DNA of 64,000 bases from positions 17,967,601 through 18,031,600 of the forward strand of contig OY759225.1 in assembly GCA_963662175.1 (NCBI GenBank), in the 5' to 3' direction. Positions 51,742-61,074 of this stretch are shown piece by piece. How positions within the stretch are numbered: the stretch's first letter is position 1; the number at the start of each line of letters is the position of its first letter. The position numbers and the translations under genes were made by a program. Below the pieces are notes generated by a model that was given only the letters and a program-made list of their open reading frames with translations, made no database searches and had not been told where the DNA came from. The DNA comes from Aradus depressus (lineage: Eukaryota; Arthropoda; Insecta; Hemiptera; Aradidae).

Positions 51742-52020
51742 TTAGGTTTTATGACTCATGCCCGGGCTTTAACAGAGCGCTTTTTCGTAACTCTGGTGGA
51801 CATGAGCCCGACTCGACTGTGGGAGTCCTAAATTTTGTCTGCCCTGAATTTTTATTCACCTTGGGCAGGGGTCTTTAATGAGTACCTGACATCGAAGGAC
51901 GGCACGCTTAAGTTTATTTTACCTCCCAGATAAAATAAACTAAGGGCCTCGGTCGGGTTTCGAACCCACGTTCTTGAGCTCAGAAGGCAAGCAAGCATAC
52001 CACTGAGCTACCGGCGCCCT
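51742..52020 (-). mobile_element. SINE-A with two internal deletions
   Basis: Reversed from TTAGGTTTTATGACTCATGC to CTACCGGCGCCCT. Missing are CTACGAGGTCATATCGCC and the stretch between GACATCG and AAGGACGG. Interrupts a Rep-D copy, which resumes at ATTGGCATTACTGG. Confidence 0.88.
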
Positions 52021-52337
52021 ATTGGCATTACTGGGTATCAAGGGGAAGTCACTATCAGAGTTATGCTGTAGAATGAAACAAAAAAATAGTGCTGATGCCA
52101 ACTCAAAACTTTTATATGTCCGTTTAAGTTAGTAATGCCAGTTTAACATGCGTATGTAAACATAATTTATTCAAAGAATAAAATTATGTTAACAATATTT
52201 TACAAATATTTCTTTTTATTAAAATATTCGTCATGACACACCGACACTAACTCTCTGACTGTCTCTATTATTTTTCATCTGTTTTTTTTTATGCCCAAAT
52301 TGATTAATAATTTTTATATATAAAAAAAAAAAGAGGG

Positions 52338-52452
52338 CGCCGCGGCAAACACGCATACCACGCCGCTACAAACACGCATACCACGCCGCGACAAACACGC
52401 ATACCGCACCGCGACAAACACGCATACCGCGCCGCGACAAACACGCATAGTA
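52338..52452 (-). repeat. Tandem array, 5 units of 23 bp, made of reversed SINE-A head sequence
   Basis: Units CGCCGCGACAAACACGCATA-CCA repeat exactly every 23 bases with 1-3 changes each. The word CAAACACGCATACCAC is the reverse complement of the SINE-A A-box region (GTGGTATGCGTGTTTG). The array abuts a forward SINE-A head at 52453. Confidence 0.92.
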
Positions 52453-52679
52453 GGCGCGCCGGTAGTTCAGTGGTATGCGTGTTTGTCTTCTGAGCTCATG
52501 AACGTGGGTTTGAAACCCGACCGAGGCCCTTAGTTTCTTTTATCTGGGAAGTAAAATAAACTTGAGCACGCCGTCCTTCGGATGGGACGTTAAGCGATGG
52601 TCCCGAGCCTGTACTATGTCTGGTACTCGTTAAAGACCCCTATGAGTAGGCAAAATTTAGGACTCCCATAGTAGAGTCA
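52453..52679 (+). mobile_element. SINE-A, 3' truncated
   Basis: GGCGCGCCGGTAGTTCAGTG, B box GGGTTTGAAACCC, ending at CCCATAGTAGAGTCA. Preceded by the reversed 23-bp array. Confidence 0.88.
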
Positions 52680-52706
52680 CAATAACAACATATTTATTAT
52701 ATATAA

Positions 52707-52758
52707 AAGTTCCCGAGCCTGTACGATGTCAGGTACTCGTTAAAGACCGCTGTCCTAG
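52707..52758 (+). mobile_element. SINE-A scrap
   Basis: TTCCCGAGCCTGTACGATGT, CAGGTACTCGTTAAAGACC. Confidence 0.8.
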
Positions 52759-52759
52759 A

Positions 52760-53312
52760 TAATCCGAGATCGAGGTTTCAACGGATTTTACGTTTCGAGG
52801 TCCCCTGAATACGTTTTGACCATTTTCGCGATGATTTCTGAGCGTTTGTCTGTGTGTATCTGAAACGAGCTTGTGAGCTTTCTACCGCAAAAACTAATGT
52901 ACCTGTGAACTTGAAATTTGGAATAAAGGGATCACATGTTTTAAATTAGGTCTAATTAGATTTTGGCCGAAATCGAACGAAAAATGAGACCATTTTCCCC
53001 CGAGACCTAACTACATTTTACAAGATACAGCTTATGTTTATGACCTTATCAAGAATCTTTTCGTGTAATAGTTGTAGAAAATACCAAAATTCATAATTTG
53101 TATGAAATATAATTTTTTACAGGTCGTCCGGTTTTTGAGATGCCGAAAATCATCTTGAAATGTAGTTTTGAAACACATATTTTTAGACGTTTCCTTGATT
53201 TACCCGGAAACGGTTAGTCCTATCGAAAAATTTATTCTTACCAAAATTGTTCCTTATAAAAACTCCTGAAAACCGACCGATTACATAACTTACCCTATAC
53301 TTTGTGTAGCTT
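52760..53312. repeat. Dispersed repeat related to Rep-C
   Basis: Ends AACCGACCGATTACATAACT, TACCCTATACTTTGTGTAGC (the Rep-C terminus). The left part repeats words of 51120-51300 (GATTTTGGCCGAAATCGAAC; ACGTTTTGACCATTTTCGCG), and TTTGAAACACATATTTTTAG resembles 57870. Confidence 0.55.
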
Positions 53313-53352
53313 AAGAAGTAAAGTTTTATTAAGTAATGTTAAAGTTACTTAC

Positions 53353-53393
53353 CCATACTGCAGTCTGGAGTTAACTAAGAAGACTTATAGACT
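53353..53393 (-). CDS. Spliced host gene, exon 1 (5' UTR plus ATGG)
   Basis: On the minus strand the ATG at 53356-53354 has A at -3 and G at +4 (a strong Kozak context). It is followed directly by a consensus donor: ATGG|GTAAGT. The single coding base G plus AT at the start of exon 2 gives Asp and keeps the long frame, so the protein would begin M-D-K-R-Y-A-L-F. No competing upstream ATG lies in the 41-nt leader. Intron 1 would be 3,245 nt and holds LINE, hAT, SINE-A and SINE-B insertions. The link is inferred from phase and consensus, not proven. Confidence 0.55.
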
Positions 53394-53400
53394 GACCGAG
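53360..53400 (-). promoter_or_regulatory. Candidate core promoter with initiator
   Basis: Minus strand GGTCAGTC contains the arthropod initiator TCAGT, with A at 53393 as +1. At +28 to +31 it reads AGAC, the first four bases of a downstream promoter element (AGACG-like), in the correct spacing. There is no TATA box. Such Inr/DPE promoters are common in insects. Confidence 0.4.
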
Positions 53401-53403
53401 TGC

Positions 53404-53690
53404 TTACCGAGCACAAGAAGCCCAACAAACACTAAGCAGATAACAAATATTGGAGGTTTCACAAAGTTGTCACAATAATCCCACCATCTACTTGAGGTGT
53501 TGTAACTTTATGTATTGACAACAAAAATATACGAAGACCTTGGCATACCTCATGTATAGACCGGGTGTTATTGAAACTCCAACGTATAAAAAGGATATTT
53601 TTTTTATTTTTTTTTTCACAAGCGATTAGCAATAGTAATGAGTGTACATTAGTATCATGAGTGGGGGAGGGGGGACAAAGTAGGCAAGTG
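53404..53690. other. Upstream region of the spliced gene
   Basis: No repeat or coding signal recognised. May include proximal regulatory sequence. Confidence 0.35.
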
Positions 53691-53693
53691 TTT

Positions 53694-54213
53694 AGGGTGG
53701 CAAATTTATTGAAGCGATGAAAACGGCAGATTAATGAATTTAGGGGGGTGACGAGAATGCCAGATTAATTAATTTAGGGGGCGACGAAAAAGGCAGATTA
53801 ATTAATTTAGGGTGATGACGAGAACGGCAGATTAATTAATTTAAGGGGCGACGAAAAAGGCAGAGTAATTAATTTAGGGGGCGACGAAAAAGGCAGATTA
53901 ATTAATTTAGTGGGGTGATGAAAAATGCAGATTAATTAATTTAGTGGGGTGACGAGAACGGCAGATAATTAATTTAGGGGGACGACGAAAAATGCAGATT
54001 AATTAATTTAGTGGGGTGACGAAAAATGCAGATTAATTAATTTAGTGGGGCGACGAGAACGGCAGATTAATTAATTTAGTGGGGTGACGAGAACGGCAGA
54101 TTAATTAATTTAGGGGGACGACGAAAAATGCTGATTAATTAATTTAGTGGGGTGACGAAAAATGCAGATTAATTAATTTAGTGGGGCGACGAGAACGGCA
54201 GATTAATTATTTT
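53694..54213. repeat. Satellite array, about 15 units of 33-34 bp
   Basis: Each unit is GGGG(C/T)GACGA, then AAAAATG or GAACGG, then CAGATTAATTAATTTAG. The CAGAT word recurs at 53727, 53761, 53794, 53828, 53861 and on to 54199 with spacings of 32-34. Two unit types (GACGAAAAATGCAG and GACGAGAACGGCAG) are interspersed. Non-coding. Confidence 0.95.
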
Positions 54214-54224
54214 AACTTTTAGAA

Positions 54225-54545
54225 AAATATAATTATTACATCTCCAGTTATTTAATTGGTCAAAAATTAAATGCGGAGTTTTCAATGGATCTTCATGTTT
54301 TCCGACCTCTAGATTTCAAATAAGAAGAAAAAGACTGTCTGTCTGTGAACACGATAACTTCCTATAGAATGGAACCTTCTAACGATTACACCTATTTTTT
54401 TTTAGTCAAACCGACCAAAGGGAAGGAGGGGACATGACAGAGGGATTAGAGAAAAGACATTAACAACTTTAAATACTTCCGTTGTTGTTACATATAAATA
54501 TATTTCATATCAACAATTAATGATTTATTTTTTTATTTGAATTAA
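54225..54545 (-). repeat. Rep-C copy
   Basis: TTAATTGGTCAAAAATTAAA, GAGTTTTCAATGGATCTTCA, CTGTCTGTGAACACGATAAC, GTCAAACCGACCAAAGGGAA and TTACATATAAATATATTTC. Confidence 0.7.
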
Positions 54546-54549
54546 AATC

Positions 54550-54775
54550 TTTTTTCGTTGAAACAAAAGTCGTTGTCTTCCCACTGTTTTATTTTTGACC
54601 AGAACCGGTTTTCAACGCAACATCGTCATCATCAGTGGCACATCCCTCCCGTGTGATGAAAATGTTAAGAATGTTTTGAAAGTTAACTACGCTCTACCAC
54701 TGATGATGATGTTCAATTAAAAACTGGGTCTTCATAAAAATAAAACATTTGAAAGACAACGTCTTACATTTCTAC
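54550..54775. mobile_element. Penelope-like ends in inverted arrangement, no coding core
   Basis: 54566-54645 and, reversed, 54695-54770 are related: GTTTTATTTTTGACCAGAAC, CATCATCAGTGG and the inverse CCACTGATGATGATG, GGGTCTTCATAAAAATAAAA. The left half reversed has CTGATGA-T-GACG-ATGTTG-CGTT-GAAA, the hammerhead-like layout. Similar in plan to 1890-2636 but with only about 50 bases between. Confidence 0.5.
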
Positions 54776-54779
54776 GTCT

Positions 54780-55784
54780 TACTATCACATATAAAATTCT
54801 TTCATTATAATAGTTGATAAAAAATTTATTTTAAAAGAAATAAATTACAACATGTATCTGAATTTTATTTCCGAACGACTGGTTCAATAAGCTGTCTCGG
54901 TTAGAAAGGTTGTGATAGTTCCATCTGTTGACAATAGATAGCAGCAGAGCCGCATTTCGTCACTAGCGCTCTCTTGGAAACCGATAATTATTGCTTAGTA
55001 CACCAAAGACTAAAGATAGGTTATGATATCGCCCTTGTATTTATTTTTATCAATAAAGAAGTTACCTCAATTCCGTGTAAATATTTTTAATAAATTATTT
55101 TAAGTACGCTTGGTGGTTGGGGCTTTGCTTCTTTTAGTCAATAATTATGCTGAAACTATCTGTAAACAAGTAATTTCTCAAGTAAGTAATTATTTATGCT
55201 TTTATTTTCAAAGATTTAAAGCATGTTGGTTTATTTCTCTGTATTTATTATTTATAAATATTACTTACGCATGAAGTATATGACCAGAATTTCTTATCAC
55301 TAATTCTTCGATGTATTTTATTTATATTTTATTAATTTATTTATCAACGGGAGTACCCATTTACCATTTATTTACAACAGAGTGTATGAGTGTTTTTGCA
55401 ATTTAAAAAATGGAAAAAACTTATTTTGTTGAGTGATGAGTAAATTTTGGCCGATTGTCTAGATTTTTCAACGTTAATTTATATAAATAATTGCCAATTC
55501 ATTTCATTAAATTTTGTTAGGATCCTCTTAGTATTTTATTCTGTCCGTGAATAATTTTATTATGTCTTCAAGTAATTTTTTATTTATTAATTTTTTTTGT
55601 AGGTATATAGATAAATCTTTGTTATTATTATTATTAATGGAACTAAACTTTTTCTTTTATTTTGAACAACTGTTGTCACTAATAGTCATCTTAAGGATAT
55701 TTAAACAAGTTTTCTAATAATGTATACTGTAGAATGTATCATTATTTTAACACGATTATATGTTTTCGAGGGTTTTCGTTCAAC
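54780..55784. other. Sequence without recognised repeats
   Basis: 54880-55060 is less AT-rich and ends with TTTATCAATAAAGAAGTTAC (an AATAAA hexamer at 55053). It could be part of a transcript, but no splice-consistent coding exon was found. Confidence 0.35.
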
Positions 55785-55876
55785 TCCTCTGGTAGCTCAG
55801 TTGGTAGAGCGGTGGACTGTAGTTGGTTAACCTAATTGAAATCCATAGGTCGCTGGTTCAAATCCGGCCCGGAGGA
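55785..55876 (+). tRNA. tRNA-Tyr: tRNA-Tyr(GUA) with 18-nt intron
   Basis: Acceptor TCCTCTG pairs with CGGAGGA (one G-T). D arm GCTC-AGTTGGTA-GAGC, anticodon stem GTGGA/TCCAT around CTGTAG-A with anticodon GTA at 55819-55821. The intron 55823-55840 (TTGGTTAACCTAATTGAA) follows position 37, the canonical site and the rule for animal tRNA-Tyr genes. T arm CGCTGG-TTCAAAT-CCGGCC. The exon sequence is close to known insect tRNA-Tyr. A TTTATTTTTTT tract downstream can serve as terminator. Confidence 0.97.
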
Positions 55877-55879
55877 AAT

Positions 55880-56550
55880 TTATTTTTTTACAATTTCGCT
55901 TTTTAAAATGAAATTTTGCTGTAAATAATGCCATGGTTTTCAAAAAAATGTATATTTAGATTTGAAAATAAAATAAATAAACGGCTGTGCTAAGGTCTGT
56001 TTTTTTATAAACATAATTCACAATTAAAGGAATCTAATTAATTCTTTCTACTTGCTTAAAAATTATTATAAATAATTATAAAATTGTAAAACTGTACATT
56101 TTTTGAAAAATATTTGAGTTTTATCGGTTTTAAGTTAAACAAAGATCGTACAAGTGGTTTTTATCTGTCGTGACTGATGCCCGGCCTTCGAGGTCATATC
56201 GCCTTTAGCTTTCGTGTTTTGTCTATTATAACAACATCACGGGAAAATAGCACATTAGAATATATTCAATGCATTTCAATCATACTTAATACATTAATCT
56301 ATTCAGGAATAATTTTTAGAATACATACAATGTTAAAATCCGTAAATAGAGGAGAGAGATTTATTTGTAGACAGAAAATTGTATTTCATGTTTTATGTTA
56401 CTGTTGATCCCTGAAATGTTACAAACGTTTAAACATAACATCGAATTTCTCCTTCCTCTATACATCGTTTGTTTGCAGAAACTACAAATTAATGAGATAC
56501 TGATAATGGGAGGACTATGTTTAGATTGTATTATGGACTCAAAAAATAAA
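55880..56550. other. AT-rich, with a SINE-A scrap at 56165-56212
   Basis: GTGACTGATGCCCGGCCTTC, GAGGTCATATCGCC is a reversed SINE-A tail-proximal scrap. The remaining frames are not supported. Confidence 0.45.
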
Positions 56551-56702
56551 TACAGTAAACCCCTTTTTACAGACACCCCTCTCCGACTTCTTACAGACAA
56601 TTTTGCGATGTCCCGGCCCGAATTATAGAAAAACAATGTATTTTTACCCCCCTCATAGGCATAACAGGCATCGTACATACCCACTGTTTGGTTTATTAAC
56701 TA

Positions 56703-56714
56703 AAAATCCATAAT
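56703..56714 (+). repeat. LINE target-site duplication (left) AAAATCCATAAT
   Basis: Identical to 57124-57135 on the other side of the LINE copy. Confidence 0.8.
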
Positions 56715-57123
56715 TTTTTTTTTATTTATTCACAAATAGATATTTACAACTGTATAAAAATAAATACAACAAGCAAATATGCTAGTAGAGAGATAATGTC
56801 AATGTCAAGAGGAGAGAAATCATCCAGTGGTGATTCTCCATAGTCACTGATTTCCTCTCATTTGTAACTAATCACTGTCACTGCTGCTGCTAAGGAGGTC
56901 TCTAGGCCATTGTCGCTTAAGCCGTCGTTGGGGAAGTATGGCAGAATGGAGGGCATGGACTAGAGGAACTAAGAAGGGAAAATAATTTTTTATACTTGGA
57001 TTAAGCGATGTTGAGAAAAGACACGTTAAGGTCAGTGTGAAGAGTTTTGTTGGAGACGTAGTAAGAAGCATTTGCTATTTTACGAAGGATTTTGGATTGA
57101 AAGGATTGGATGCGCTGGAGATT
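56715..57123 (-). pseudogene. Jockey-type LINE 3' end, copy D, with 12-bp target duplication
   Basis: Reversed poly-A (T run), 3' UTR (ATTTACAACTGTATAAAAAT, ACAAGCAAATATGCTAGTAG), then the RT C-terminus (VHALHSAILPQRRLKRQWPR) and about 40 further codons with breaks. It is flanked by AAAATCCATAAT on both sides, the mark of target-primed insertion. It is short because reverse transcription stopped early. Confidence 0.88.
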
Positions 57124-57329
57124 AAAATCCATAATAACTATTATTATGTGTGTTTTATCTAATTATCTACTGTTCGTTACTTATATACGTAGTATTAAAC
57201 ATATAAGCAAATTAAATGTTTTGTAAATGTACCTACACATACATTTGTTTTTTTTAACCCTCAACGGACGATTTTTTTGGTCCCGTGACTGTCCGTTGCA
57301 GAGGGGTTTTACTGTAAATAAATAATATA

Positions 57330-57640
57330 GAAACATTTATGAGGTAACCACCCAATGAGTGGTGCATCTACTCCGTATTTTGGTCTCCATTCATGGTCCA
57401 TATGGCACCATGAACCATATTGTGAATGATCTGGGCTGCAGCCGATTGCAGCTGTTTATGATAACACTATCAGTTCTCCGTTTCCTTGTTTCTTCTTTTT
57501 CTAATTATCTCCTTTGTAGATAACCGTACTAAATATTTCTCCATTTAGCTCTTATGATCTCAAAATAAAGATCATTTTGTCCTCGTTAATTTAATTAAGC
57601 TTTAAAAAAATGTAATGAACAGTAGAACGCTTTGTTACTT
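57330..57640. other. Unassigned sequence
   Basis: No supported feature. Confidence 0.4.
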
Positions 57641-57900
57641 CCCCAGATATACGAAGTATAGGGGAAGTTATGTAATCGGTCAGAAATTCGATGTTGAGTT
57701 TTCAATGAAATTTCATCTTTTTCCCTCCTTTTGATCATAAAAATGAAAAAATAAATATTATTGTTTATGTGTCTGTCTGTGAACACTATAGAAAGAATGT
57801 ATCGACACGAAATTTTTATAGGTGTACCTAGAAACCCTTTAAGGACGACATCTATTGATTTTCGGCATATGTGTTTCAAAACTACATTTCAAGATGGTTT
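57640..57900 (-). repeat. Rep-C copy with both terminal words
   Basis: TTACTTCCCCAGATATACGA, AGTATAGGGGAAGTTATGTA, ATCGGTCAGAAATTCGATGT, CTGTCTGTGAACACTATAG, GTATCGACACGAAATTTTTA and CATCTATTGATTTTCGGC. The ACTTCCCC and GGGGAAGT ends of neighbouring units face each other here. Confidence 0.72.
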
Positions 57901-58257
57901 GCGGAATAATAGGAGCTTTGTCAGAGCGTAAGTCTCGTTGATGTGCAGCGCAGCGCACATACAACTACACACTTCTTTACCTGTGATGTCAGCTGTTTTT
58001 GAGCATTTCTATTATATTTTTACAACATTATTGATCATATTTACCGTTGTAGTGAATTTAACTAAAATATCGATATTACGAACTATAGAATGATCTTTTG
58101 GTAAGAAACTTTTAGGTTTAGGCTTCGATAGCTTAAATTTGCCACAATAAATAAAATTTGTGGTAAAAGAAAATAATATAACAGTGTAACAACTGCTGCA
58201 AATATCGATCAATAAATAATATATTTGTTGTCATATTGTCATAAAAAATAATATAAT
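57901..58257. other. Unassigned sequence
   Basis: A 66-codon minus frame without motif; nothing supported. Confidence 0.35.
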
Positions 58258-58459
58258 GTTTTTTTTTTTGTTTTTTTTTGGCTTTATGAACGGTGCATAT
58301 TAGCCATGTCAAGGTGTTGTTATCTAGTTATTTACGACATCCATGGCCCCAGGAGGGAGTTTTATTAACGAAATAAAACTCACTCCCGGACGGGATTCGA
58401 ACCCGCAAACCATAGTGAGACCATGCGACCAAAGCCCTACGCTCTAGCCCGCACGGCCG
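58258..58459 (-). mobile_element. SINE-B, nearly full length
   Basis: Reversed from a T run through GGCTTTATGAACGGTGCATA, TTACGACATCCATGGCCCCA, CGGGATTCGAACCCGCAAAC (B box) and GCGACCAAAGCCCTACGCTC to GCACGGCCG. Confidence 0.9.
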
Positions 58460-58483
58460 ATATCATGTTTTTACCCATTTCAG

Positions 58484-58835
58484 GAGATACCGAACAGCTT
58501 ATTTCATTTTTAAATGACAAATGTAATCTACAAATGAATACGAATCGAAGCATTTCAACAACAAATTCCAAAACTACCATCGACGCTGTATCTCGTGGTA
58601 TTTAGAGACACTAAAATCACAGTTGTATATATCTTATTTAACTATCACAAACCTATAATTTTATGTATAAAAGAAATTGAAGAACAATAAATTTGAAAGT
58701 TTAATTCCTCAAACTACTTTTCTTATTGTAAGATTATATAACAAATTTTAATCAGAATCAGTGCACGGCAGCTAATTTTTGGAACTATAGCAGATGTTTA
58801 CACATCAATTCTCGTGAGTACCGCGTCCCTCACAC
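58484..58835 (+). pseudogene. Rep-E copy 2: end of an unidentified ORF plus 3' UTR
   Basis: The plus frame from about 58484 reads DTEQLISFLNDKCNLQMN, then TNRSISTTNSKTTIDAVSR, GI and TAG at 58603-58605. After it come 80 bases and AATAAA at 58687-58692. The other copy (20113-20432) shares the whole stretch. It looks like the 3' end of a transposon or retrocopied gene. The protein family was not recognised. Confidence 0.4.
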
Positions 58836-58849
58836 ATTTGCTTTTTTTT

Positions 58850-60015
58850 TTATTTTTTATTGTATGCTTACAAGAGAAGAACAATGTTTAGTCAAATTGT
58901 TCGATAGAATTGACCTATTTAAATAACAATTGGAACCCGGATATCCGAACTAAATGTTTACAATAGTCTGACTCGATTGTGACTAATGTCCTCTTTCTAC
59001 TCTACTATCGATAATCTCTAATAGTCAATGTGTTCAAGTTGTGTTAGTTGCCTCATTGTAGTGTGGTCTAGGTTTTTTCTTTTCCAACCTCTGAAAATAC
59101 AGGTTTCAAAACCCAAATTTTTTATTTTGTCTATCACCGATTCACCAGAATATAAGAAAAAATTAATTTCTTATCAGGTATTTTTACAATTTTTTCAGTA
59201 ATAAAATATTTATTTGTGTGTACTAACAAACTTTTTAAATATCTATTCCACAAATACTACCAATTTCGGAATTACACCATTGTCGCTGTGTGGTTCATTC
59301 TTATATATCTGGTCACAGGGAATAAATTGGTAAGTCTAAATTCGTAACTTTTCAGGGCAGCACTTTTTTACTTTTGCATTAATCGTGTAAATCCAGTTTT
59401 TAGAATAAATAAATTATTTTTGCATCATTATTAATCGTATACTTTCTAAATCTATAGGAGTGAATGCAAATGAATATTGTTAATCCTTTCTTTTAGTTAC
59501 CTAATCATTCCCCATCACTTACCTAATTATTGACCATAGTTACCTAATTTTCATACACACTTACCTAATTATTAACCATAGTTTTTGAAATACTTTGGTT
59601 AAAGTAGTCTGCCGTAGTGAATAAATGGTTAAATGCAGTTATCTTACGAATGATTCCTCAAAGAAGTAGATTAAGTTGATTTAACCGAGAACATACACAA
59701 TTTTACGAGATATCAAGAAACACACATCTTTATAATTCCGAAAGTAGTAGAGTCCTGAGCTCCCAACTTCTTCACAGTGCGCAAATGACTTGGGAGATCA
59801 TCACAGTACACTTAACTCATTTTGGCCATTTTACTACTTAACAACTTATTCCCTGTGAAGATAGATATATTAGTTAAGGAATAGGGTTGAAATTTCAAAT
59901 TGGAAATGTGGCTTAGAGTTAAAATTTTTTTTGGTCTAAAATATATTTCAATAATTATGGTAAACCTAAAAATAGAGATTTATTTAATTCTAAAAAGAGA
60001 AACTAATTTATATGT
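58850..60015. other. Unassigned; includes short internal repeats near 59500-59590
   Basis: ACTTACCTAATTATTGACCATAG and variants (TTACCTAATTTTCATACACA; CTTACCTAATTATTAACCAT) repeat about four times in 59497-59583. No supported gene. Confidence 0.45.
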
Positions 60016-60019
60016 AAAA

Positions 60020-60260
60020 AGTAAATACAAAACGTATGTTTTTTTTTTTTTAATATTGTCTATTTCACAAATATGTATGATATCGGAGTACTTTCGGTAT
60101 TGCTAACATCTTCAGCCATGATTCAACAAATACTGTATTTGTTATGTCAAGGCTGAAGATAGTAGCCATACCGAAAGTACTCCCATATTATAAATATATT
60201 TTTTTTTAAACAGTTTTTTTTTTATTAAGTGTTTCACAATATCTGTGCAAAAAATGTTAA
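60020..60260. repeat. Palindromic element related to 45315-46070
   Basis: 60083-60178 is an inverted repeat: GGAGTACTTTCGGTATTGCT, ATCTTCAGCC...AACAAATAC and the inverse GTATTTGTT...GGCTGAAGAT, CCGAAAGTACTCCC. The flanks (ATATTGTCTATTTCACAAA; AAGTGTTTCACAATATCTGT) match the other copy. Confidence 0.65.
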
Positions 60261-60393
60261 GCATCCTAATGTATATGTGATATGCGTGAAGTGATGTTTG
60301 TGCATTTAACAAAATGATGACATAAGAATATTAATAAAATTGAAATCAGTGGTTTTTCCTATCTTAAAAATGACTAAACAATATATATAGAGA

Positions 60394-60490
60394 GTTATTG
60401 TGACACGCGCGGGCTATTAACTACGAGGTCATATTGCCTACTACCAGAGCGCTCTTTCCTGGACACGAGCCCGACTCTACAGAGGAAATC
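60394..60490 (-). mobile_element. SINE-A tail-half fragment, inverted against the next copy
   Basis: GACACGCGCGGGCTATTAAC, GAGGTCATATTGCCTACTAC and GACACGAGCCCGACTCTAC. Confidence 0.8.
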
Positions 60491-60527
60491 CTTTTCCAGG
60501 GCATTTTTCTCTCCCCTTAGGCTTGTT

Positions 60528-60746
60528 ATCAGAGGTGAAAAAAACTTTGAGCACGGCGTCCTTCGGATGTAATGTTATGCCTGAGTCCCGAGGCTGTACG
60601 ATATCAGGTACTTGTCAGACTCCTAACCTAGGTAGCACAACTAGTAGGTATAATTTAGGACTTCCATAATAGAGTCGGGCTCATGTCCACCAGAGTGACG
60701 AAAGAGCCCTCTGGTAATAGGCGATATGACCTAGTAGTTGAAATAT
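60528..60746 (+). mobile_element. SINE-A, head absent
   Basis: Begins at AGAGGTGAAAAAAAC, then GCACGGCGTCCTTCGGATGT, GTCGGGCTCATGTCCACCAG and AGGCGATATGACCTAGTAG. Together with 60394-60490 it makes an inverted pair. Confidence 0.85.
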
Positions 60747-60841
60747 ATAATTATATATATATATAACCGCTAGGTTGTAAGTACCAAAATATAAATGGGA
60801 GACTTGTAGAGCTGTAAAAAAATATATAATATAAACTAAGT

Positions 60842-61072
60842 GAGCGTCACTCTGGTGGACATGAGCCCGATTCTACTATGGAAGTCCTAAATGTTGCCTA
60901 CCCTAAATTTTCATTCGCCTAGGGTAGGGGTCTTTAACGAGTGTCTGGCATGGTACAGGTTCAGGACCATCTCTTAACTTCCCATCCGAAGGACAGCGTG
61001 CTCAAGATTTTTTCATCTTTCAGGTAAAAAACTTAAGCCCCTGTCATACCACTGAGCTACTGGCGCCCACTC
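60842..61072 (-). mobile_element. SINE-A, tail missing and head partly deleted
   Basis: Reversed: GTCACTCTGGTGGACATGAG, AGGGGTCTTTAACGAGTGTC, CCCATCCGAAGGACAGCGTG, CACTGAGCTACTGGCGCCC. Confidence 0.88.
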
Positions 61073-61074
61073 AA

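Larger units (their letters stand above)
56553..57314. mobile_element. Tigger/pogo-like MITE carrying a nested LINE
   Basis: The left end CAGTAAACCCCTTTTTACAG and the reversed right end CAGTAAAACCCCTCTGCAAC are inverted, with TA outside both (56551-56552, 57315-57316). The CAGTAAAACC-C-TCT...GGACA terminus is typical of Tigger. Without the LINE the element is about 340 bp and non-coding. Confidence 0.72.

Noticed and set aside
52338..52452. CRISPR-like array of 23-bp units
   Set aside because: No spacers; units derive from SINE-A.
53694..54213. CRISPR-like array
   Set aside because: Units are contiguous and near-identical with no unique spacers, and the context is eukaryotic. It is a satellite.
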